Shown one piece after another: positions 32,162 to 37,245 of a stretch of 37,245 bases of DNA (position 1 is the first letter of the stretch; the number at the start of each line of letters is the position of its first letter). The position numbers and the translations under genes were made by a program. The stretch is taken from contig SWBL01000423.1 of assembly GCA_024195585.1 (NCBI GenBank), forward strand, positions 1-37,245, given 5' to 3'. Origin of the DNA: Aureobasidium sp. EXF-3400 (taxonomy: Eukaryota > Ascomycota > Dothideomycetes > Dothideales > Saccotheciaceae). Below the pieces are notes generated by a model that was given only the letters and a program-made list of their open reading frames with translations, did not search any database and was not told where the DNA came from.

Positions 32162-32713
32162 ATGTCAAACATGTCGATCTTAAAGAGACCCTCAATCAGG
32201 AACCGCAGGATATCTTCGTCACCCTCGCCGCCAGGGAGTCCACACCCAGCTTACGACCCAATCCGGATGGAACCTGTGGCTCGTCTGGAAACCAGTTCTG
32301 CCGTACCTCTTTCAATCAAACAAGTCGACCTAGATGGTTACGATATCGTTCCTCCTGTTCCGGCATTTCACAACACATTCGATCTTCCAGCCTCTAGCTT
32401 TTACAGCTTTCAAGAACTCCAAGACGACATTGCCAAGGCCATTTCGGCACAAAACGGCATCCCTCATCGTCGCGTGGAAGCAAAGCGAGACTTCTATTTC
32501 AAGCTGTCGGCCCACTATAGACGCCATACAGACGAGAAACGTCAGGACGTGCGTGTCACGGCGCAGAATTGGGATGAGCTGAGACTGCTGCTACTGAGTG
32601 ATGAGGTGCATGTCGCGTGCTTCTCTGTCTTGTGGTGGAAGAAGACGACAGGACAGAGAAGGGCTGATCGTGCAGAGGTGCGCAGCAGTCTGGCTTGCTG
32701 CGTCATGCAGTAG
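32162..32713 (+). CDS. Hypothetical protein, 183 residues, not recognised
   Basis: The first ATG is at 32162 (MSNMSILKRPS); upstream the frame begins only with GTG at 32132. The N-terminal third is Ser/Pro/Arg-rich (RRISSSPSPPGSPHPAY) and probably disordered. From about residue 65 it looks folded: VDLDGYDIVPPVPAFHNTF, SFQELQDDIAKAISAQ, a basic helix with Arg and Tyr, then NWDELRLLLLSDEVHVACF and SVLWWKK. I recognise no family. The last residues (SSLACCVMQ) look poor, so the true end may use an intron near 32660-32700. Confidence 0.5.
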   Translation: MSNMSILKRPSIRNRRISSSPSPPGSPHPAYDPIRMEPVARLETSSAVPLSIKQVDLDGYDIVPPVPAFHNTFDLPASSFYSFQELQDDIAKAISAQNGIPHRRVEAKRDFYFKLSAHYRRHTDEKRQDVRVTAQNWDELRLLLLSDEVHVACFSVLWWKKTTGQRRADRAEVRSSLACCVMQ

Positions 32714-33635
32714 ACTACACAAGAGACAGGCCCTTGATGGGTTCTTGTATGGCTCTTTGCCGGATCCTATCTTGATGATCCGATTCACGCGTTTTGGCGC
32801 ATCACTATACCCGCACGTCAGGGACGACAGTTATACAGAAGTGGCTCAGTTTTACGACGGAGACAGATTCCGGGGCCTGAATGGTCATCCTCAGGATGTT
32901 ATCTCAACCGGTCGTCAGGAATGCCACAGCTCATGCATTCCGTGCTCCGGGCTTTCTGAGCTGGTCACAACAACCCAACATCGCCATGCCCAAGGCCGAC
33001 AAGATGTTCGGGTCAGGACGTTACCATCTTGGAAGGTACAATAAATGGGCAGCTGGAATGAGCAGCTGGGTATGACGGAAACGTCGGATGTGCTTCACGT
33101 TCAGGCGTACCAAGAGCAAAAACTTTCACGAGAATCACGAACGAATAACGAATGCCACGAACCTTTTACTCTAACTTCATTTTTTGCAATGTTTTCTGTT
33201 AAACAGCTAGGTTGCCTAAGCCAGTGAATAGATTGGATGCCTGAACCATGAGTTACCCTGATGCCTGTCATGGACGGAAGCTATAGATTTGACAGAAGCT
33301 AGGTAACGGTGCTTGGACTGCGTCTGAAACGATATGATCGTGCCTTACTTCGGATATAAAGTATCCGGCTATCCGAGATATACGTTCTTGGCTGTCGGTA
33401 AGATACTCAGCCCTCACTCTTGGGTCCATATTGACAAGAGTCATGAATCGATTCTACTGTCCGAAGCAACCCTAAGATGCTGTTGATTGCTTGAAAGGGC
33501 TTCGGCTTTGACTTTCCTTTTACAGAAGCCATCTATATCAGGCAGAACTTCGGGATATCAGGCACGTCATCAGGAAGGCCACCTACACTTAGGAGAGCAT
33601 GTCACCATCCTTTCAACTAAGTATCAAAACCTATC
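32714..33635. other. Intergenic, no gene seen
   Basis: 922 bp. Contains CGGATA-TAAAG-TATCCG (33351-33367), followed by a second TATCCG at 33370-33375. TATAAAG at 33355-33361, inside this structure, is a TATA-like element about 275 bp before the next start codon. No coding gene is convincing here. Confidence 0.45.
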
Positions 33636-34535
33636 ATGTCAATCAAGAATGTTGTGCTAGTTGGTGCCGATGGCAACCTTGGGCCAGGAGTCCTCAATGG
33701 CCTGGTCGGAACAGGAATTTTTAAAATCACGGTCTTCAAGCGAAAGTCTTCGAAGTCGAAGTCCAATTATCCGGATGGTGTTGAAGTCAAGCTGTTATCA
33801 GATGATTTTCCAATGGACGAACTGGTTCCAGCTCTCAAGAACCAAGATGCCATAGTCAGTACTGTTTACGGTGCACAAGTCGACTTGCAGAAGCGTCTCG
33901 CAGATGCAGCAATCAAGGCTGGTGTAAAGCGATTCATCCCTTCCGACTTTGGGAGCTGCGACTCGCAGAGCAAGAGAGCTATGGAGCTTGCACCCATTTA
34001 CGTCGCCAAATCGCAAGTGCGTGACCATCTCGAGAAGCTAGCTCAAGAGAATCCTGGTTTCAGCTGGACCAGTCTCGTATGCGGCCATTTCTTCGATTGG
34101 GATCTCGGTTTCTTTCATATTGATCTCAAGGCCAAAAGCTTCGAGATCCTGGATGATGGTGAAATCTACTGGAGCACCAGCACATTCGCACAAATTGGCA
34201 AGGCTACCGCTGCTATACTGCAGAAGCCAGAGGAGACAAAGAATCGATTCGTCTACATCCAGAGCTTCCGTATCAACCAAAAACAGCTGTTGAAGGCATT
34301 TGAGAAGCAGACAGGCCAGTCCTGGAATGTCAAGAGATACGACTCGTCAGAATACGTGAAAGAACGCAAGGCAAAGGCAGATGGTGGTGATAAGTCCGCT
34401 GTGGAAGACTTGGTCTGGGTTCTTGGCACGCTGGAAGCCGATTGGGAAGCTCGCGATGGATACGCCAATGTCCTTCTTGGACTGCAGCAGGAAAACCTTG
34501 ATGATGTGGTCGCAAGGATTGTCAAGAGCAATTAA
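33636..34535 (+). CDS. NmrA-like / isoflavone-reductase-like NAD(P)-binding protein
   Basis: 299 residues in one exon. A Rossmann fold opens with VVLVGADGNLGPGV (residues 6-19), the Gly-rich NAD(P)-binding loop of the atypical short-chain dehydrogenases. The second strand carries FKRKSSKSKS, whose basic residues suit NADPH. VKRFIPSDFG is the family's strand-4 region, and APIYVAKSQVRDHLE holds the usual Lys. The mid-region GHFFDWDLG and the C-terminal helices match the phenylcoumaran-benzylic-ether-reductase-like subgroup. Members are either oxidoreductases on small phenolic or secondary metabolites, or redox sensors like NmrA; the substrate here is unknown. ATG 33636 follows CTATC with A at -3. 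The nearby acyltransferase gives a weak hint of secondary metabolism only. Confidence 0.85.
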   Translation: MSIKNVVLVGADGNLGPGVLNGLVGTGIFKITVFKRKSSKSKSNYPDGVEVKLLSDDFPMDELVPALKNQDAIVSTVYGAQVDLQKRLADAAIKAGVKRFIPSDFGSCDSQSKRAMELAPIYVAKSQVRDHLEKLAQENPGFSWTSLVCGHFFDWDLGFFHIDLKAKSFEILDDGEIYWSTSTFAQIGKATAAILQKPEETKNRFVYIQSFRINQKQLLKAFEKQTGQSWNVKRYDSSEYVKERKAKADGGDKSAVEDLVWVLGTLEADWEARDGYANVLLGLQQENLDDVVARIVKSN

Positions 34536-35164
34536 CGTGTCTCTTAGAGATTTCTTGATAACTTGTGGTTAACTGGAGCGACCACTTGGAGCTATGAGAT
34601 TCTGCCATACAAGTCATCATTGCACCCTTCTCCGATTGAAAATTTCTGGCAAGGCTATGCTGCCCAGGCGAAGATTACGGCTTTGAACCACAGGAGACAA
34701 GATTGTTTGGAGACAACAAGAACCAGTCGAAATCACAGAAACAAGCATAAATCTTCCACCGAGGATAACTCGCAACCGGCTGCTCTGGTGCAAAATTATG
34801 ACAAGTCTATGAAGGGCAAATATAAGCAACATTCTCTTCGCCGTATGCGAACGACTATCACAACTTGTAGGTGCAAACGATTTCCAGACAGTGAAACACA
34901 GTGATGATAAGCTATGAAAATGCACAATCTCTTCCCGAAATAACATATGCCCAAGGAGATATCATGAGACAACAGTTCTCTTGAGACACTTCTCTATTTT
35001 CGAGAAGACTGTGCATGTCTTCAGCTAGAGTCCAACAACGAAGCTGACATCGGGAGTTGCGGCTGGGAAAGCTCCTTCCCATCCATGCTTGAGATCTGAC
35101 GCCGTAAACAAACGTGTATGCAGCTGATCGTACAACACCAACTACTTCGTCATTTTTATCATCA
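34536..35164. other. Intergenic with a small foldback, no gene seen
   Basis: 629 bp between two plus-strand genes. The open frames at 34563-34904 and 34617-34946 oppose each other and look spurious. It contains the imperfect inverted repeat at 34912-35024 and must hold the promoter of the acyltransferase gene. Confidence 0.45.
34912..35024. repeat. Imperfect inverted repeat, possible decayed relative of the 36795-37002 element
   Basis: The left arm at 34912-34942 begins CTATGAAAATGCACAATCT. The complement of the right arm, 35024-34995, begins CTGAAGACATGCACAGTCT. They share ATGCACA-R-TCT and a following CGAAA(A)TA, with several mismatches. The left arm also resembles the end of the larger foldback (CTATAAAAATGCACAGTA), and the centre shares a GAGA(A)TATCATG segment with it. 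The match is suggestive, not proven. Confidence 0.4.
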
Positions 35165-36676
35165 ATGGCAGCAGAAGGTCGGTCCTTGGATCTGTTGGAG
35201 CGCTTCCAGCTTGCTCAGGCGCGTGCTGGATCGGTGCCCTATATCACTATCATCGGTCTTATGGTCGTCACTCCTACGGATCTGATGCAGATACTGGCTG
35301 AGATCGCTCCCAACATTGACGAGCTAATGAGGATCCATCCGATATTAGTCGCCGGCATCGATGACACTGATATACGCCGTCCCAAGTGGAGACCAAGTTA
35401 TGACAACCCGCCTTTCGAAAACAACGATCCCATGGTCCACCCCATCATCGAATCCGAGATCTTCACAGTAAAATCCATCGCGCAGGTCGCTGAGGCAGAG
35501 GAGGCTGAGGCTCAAGGGTTCGATTTGGCTAATGGGCCTCTGTGGCGCATCGGAGTCTACACACTAGAGAACCAACCTCTCAGCTCCTATTGTGTTGCAT
35601 TGACCGTTCACCACATCGTTACCGATAGTATGGGTGCTCTTACACTATTCGAAGAAGTCATGCGGCCACCGTCTACTATTCCACTCACATCATCGTGGCC
35701 ACGACAGCAGCCAATGCCACCCAAAGCCCACAGAACGATGAGAATACAACCATCAATCATTGGAACTATTCGAAAAGGCGCTCGTTGGATTCTTAACCAC
35801 AGACTGCCTTCAAAGGTGACGCAGGCACTTGGCGTAGCCAGTGTATGGCCTCCATCAAACCTGCTGAAGGCTAGACCAAGAAGGCCAGATATCAGCCATA
35901 TTTCTGTCGATTTCGGTACAGATCAGAACAGAATCGTTGAGAGACTAGAAGCTTTGGGGCATCAAATCGGTACTGTGCATTCGGTACTACACACTGCGGC
36001 GGTTGTTGCACTGGCAGCAGCTGTTGCCACTGGCAACGACACTTTTAACACCATTGGCACCGAAACGCCGAAGTCGCTACGCTCAGAAGACCGAAATCAT
36101 CCACGTATTGGCGGCAACTATACTGGTATGGTTGAAAGGTCTATCCCGTTAGCCAAGTTGAAGTCAGAGACTATCGCCAGCTTCACCAAAAAGACGAACA
36201 GCTACATACATTCACCAGAGGCAGAGAGCGATGCCAGAAGCAGAGTGGGGGAGTTCCGTTTGATGCCTGATCGATTGATACCCGATTCGTGGAAAGCCAG
36301 GCTTACCAAGAGAGGAACATCAGAGAATCCATTTCGCAATTCGCTGATGATCTCTAACCTTGGCCGCTTCCAAGGTAGACATATTCCTGGCCTTGAAAAA
36401 GTCTGGTTCTGCCATGCGTGCATGCCTTGGGGTGCCGCCATCAACATGGATGTCATCAGTCTTAACCTCAGGCAACCCTCAGACGTCAGTGGTAGGAGGG
36501 AAGCAAGGTTGGCCGTAATGGTCTCGTGGCTAGATGGTGCCATTGAAAGGGAAGTTATCGAAAGGTTCTGCGCAGCACTCGTGAGAGTGGTTAACCTACT
36601 AGCAAGAGCCGGAGGTGCACCGAATTTGGATCGCCATGCTATGCGTGCAAGAAACCTTCAAGATCTTGTGAATTAG
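35165..36676 (+). CDS. CoA-dependent acyltransferase, alcohol acetyltransferase / condensation-like fold
   Basis: 503 residues in one exon; the frame upstream has only GTG (35114), so ATG 35165 is the start. The chloramphenicol-acetyltransferase-like fold is shown by the catalytic motif HHIVTD (149-154), that is HHxxxD, in LTVHHIVTDSMGALTLFEE. The N-terminal FQLAQARAGSVPYITI and the C-terminal half (SLMISNLGRF-like NSLMISNLGRF, then WFCHACMPWGAAINMDVIS) fit stand-alone Atf1-like acetyltransferases rather than NRPS modules: there is no adenylation or carrier domain nearby. Likely transfers an acyl group from CoA to an alcohol or amine; the substrate is unknown. The DFGWG motif typical of BAHD enzymes is absent. 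It is flanked on both sides by foldback sequences (34912-35024, 36795-37002). Confidence 0.75.
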   Translation: MAAEGRSLDLLERFQLAQARAGSVPYITIIGLMVVTPTDLMQILAEIAPNIDELMRIHPILVAGIDDTDIRRPKWRPSYDNPPFENNDPMVHPIIESEIFTVKSIAQVAEAEEAEAQGFDLANGPLWRIGVYTLENQPLSSYCVALTVHHIVTDSMGALTLFEEVMRPPSTIPLTSSWPRQQPMPPKAHRTMRIQPSIIGTIRKGARWILNHRLPSKVTQALGVASVWPPSNLLKARPRRPDISHISVDFGTDQNRIVERLEALGHQIGTVHSVLHTAAVVALAAAVATGNDTFNTIGTETPKSLRSEDRNHPRIGGNYTGMVERSIPLAKLKSETIASFTKKTNSYIHSPEAESDARSRVGEFRLMPDRLIPDSWKARLTKRGTSENPFRNSLMISNLGRFQGRHIPGLEKVWFCHACMPWGAAINMDVISLNLRQPSDVSGRREARLAVMVSWLDGAIEREVIERFCAALVRVVNLLARAGGAPNLDRHAMRARNLQDLVN

Positions 36677-37156
36677 GCCCGCACGGGGTTGGATGAAGAG
36701 ATGGGCGGGAACTGACTCTCTTTGATTCTATTACTAGTCATTCTTTAGGACGATAATCAAGCATCTCTCCTCAGCCATTCATTGAATTTGTCAACTGTAA
36801 AAATGCACAGTACTATTATTTCTAGAGCTCCAGCCACTGAGAGCCCCTCGTTTTGAGTCTCTCTGTGGACAATGCCTCATTTCAGATTACTATTCTGCAT
36901 TTTTATAGGTGAGAATATCATGGTCAGTCTTTCGGGATTCTCGAAATGAGAAGCTCTCAATGGTGGAAGGTCAAATAATAATAATACTGTGCATTTTTAT
37001 AGACGCAAAACTTCGATGCGTTCATTGGGGATCAGATTGAATTGAATGTCTTACTGATATGAAAAATACACGTAACTCAAAGACAAAAAAAAAACAATTG
37101 TCAATCGCTTCTATGGCAAGACCGTGTTTGTAGGACGAAGCAAAAGGAGGTGCAAA
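36677..37156. other. Acyltransferase 3' flank with a foldback element
   Basis: 480 bp without coding potential. It is dominated by the foldback at 36795-37002 and ends in an A-rich run (37082-37095) before the 5S rRNA gene. Confidence 0.5.
36795..37002. mobile_element. 208 bp foldback / MITE-like element with RIP-like arm differences
   Basis: Left arm 36795-36857 and right arm 36940-37002 are 63 nt each, in inverted orientation around an 82 nt centre. The outer ends read CTGTAAAAATGCACAGTACT (left) and, on the complement, CTATAAAAATGCACAGTATT (right). The inner blocks read CCACTGAGAGCCCCTCG and CCATTGAGAGCTTCTCA. In these two aligned blocks every mismatch is a transition; a few short indels lie between them. 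A third partial copy of the end, the complement of CTGCATTTTTATAG at 36895-36908, sits in the centre. No coding capacity and no clear target-site duplication is visible, so it is a non-autonomous or decayed element. Confidence 0.6.
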
Positions 37157-37245
37157 ACATACAGCAGCAGGGATTCCCACGTGGTCACCCACCGTAGTAC
37201 TAATCTGCCGTTCAACTGCTTATGTATGGCAGAGCGGACGGGATG
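37157..37245 (-). rRNA. 5S rRNA, 5' part beyond window
   Basis: The minus strand from the window edge reads CATCCCGTCCGCTCTGCCAT, then the internal promoter and loop regions (AACGGCAGATTAGTACTACG, GGTGGGTGACCACGTGGGAA) and ends CCCTGCTGCTGTATGT. This is the 3' three quarters of fungal 5S rRNA, about 89 of the expected 119 nt. A TTTT run follows at once on the transcript strand, a Pol III terminator. Single dispersed 5S genes, unlinked to the large rDNA repeat, are normal in filamentous ascomycetes. The missing 30 nt could show whether this copy is intact. Confidence 0.95.

Noticed and set aside
35114..35164. N-terminal extension of the acyltransferase
   Set aside because: It begins with GTG and has no ATG before 35165; non-ATG starts are not expected for such fungal genes.
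33636..36676. Secondary-metabolite gene cluster (NmrA-like reductase plus acyltransferase)
   Set aside because: No PKS, NRPS, terpene synthase, P450, transporter or cluster regulator lies nearby; two enzyme genes are not enough.

Overview
This window is nuclear DNA from a filamentous ascomycete (Pezizomycotina). The evidence is the 50-70 bp GT-AG introns with CTAAC/CTAAT-like branch points, a tRNA-Ile with an intron after position 37, a dispersed single 5S rRNA gene, and genes of fungal type. A dothideomycete is plausible from overall character, but the class cannot be fixed from sequence alone. No virus, CRISPR array, bacterial operon or organelle DNA is present.

Layout. The 3'-truncated minus-strand gene for mitochondrial citrate synthase (1-1469) is divergent from an Nrd1/Seb1-type CID+RRM protein (2514-4692). 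That gene converges on a Puf3-type Pumilio protein (5903-8728, minus). A 3.3 kb stretch without a convincing gene follows, then a small single-pass membrane protein (12015-12545) and the GPI-anchor ethanolamine phosphate transferase Gpi13/PIG-O (13465-16734). Next come an intron-containing tRNA-Ile(AAU) (17219-17323, minus), a ferric reductase (17914-19897, minus) and the eIF2-assembly factor Cdc123 (20369-21696, minus). Cdc123 shares a 218 bp divergent promoter with the splicing factor Cwc21 (21915-22494). Two unrecognised minus-strand genes follow (22648-23361, 24363-24890). Then comes a 1,800-residue intronless DDX60-like helicase (25898-31300). The right-hand part is more accessory in character: a cluster of hairpins (31519-31702), two weak or hypothetical genes, an NmrA/isoflavone-reductase-like protein (33636-34535), an HHxxxD acyltransferase (35165-36676) flanked by foldback elements, and the 3' part of a 5S rRNA gene at the right edge (minus).

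How the genes relate. Most are independent housekeeping genes: TCA cycle, Pol II termination, mRNA regulation, GPI anchors, translation initiation, splicing. They do not form a metabolic cluster. The least described items are: a 208 bp foldback element whose core arm mismatches are all transitions (RIP-like), with a possible relative on the other side of the acyltransferase gene; a run of hairpins after the DDX60-like gene; paired TGCTC half-sites resembling copper-response elements upstream of the ferric reductase; a perfect 22 bp palindrome in the long gene-free stretch; and the fungal DDX60-like helicase. I found no clear evidence of a wholly new multi-gene system.
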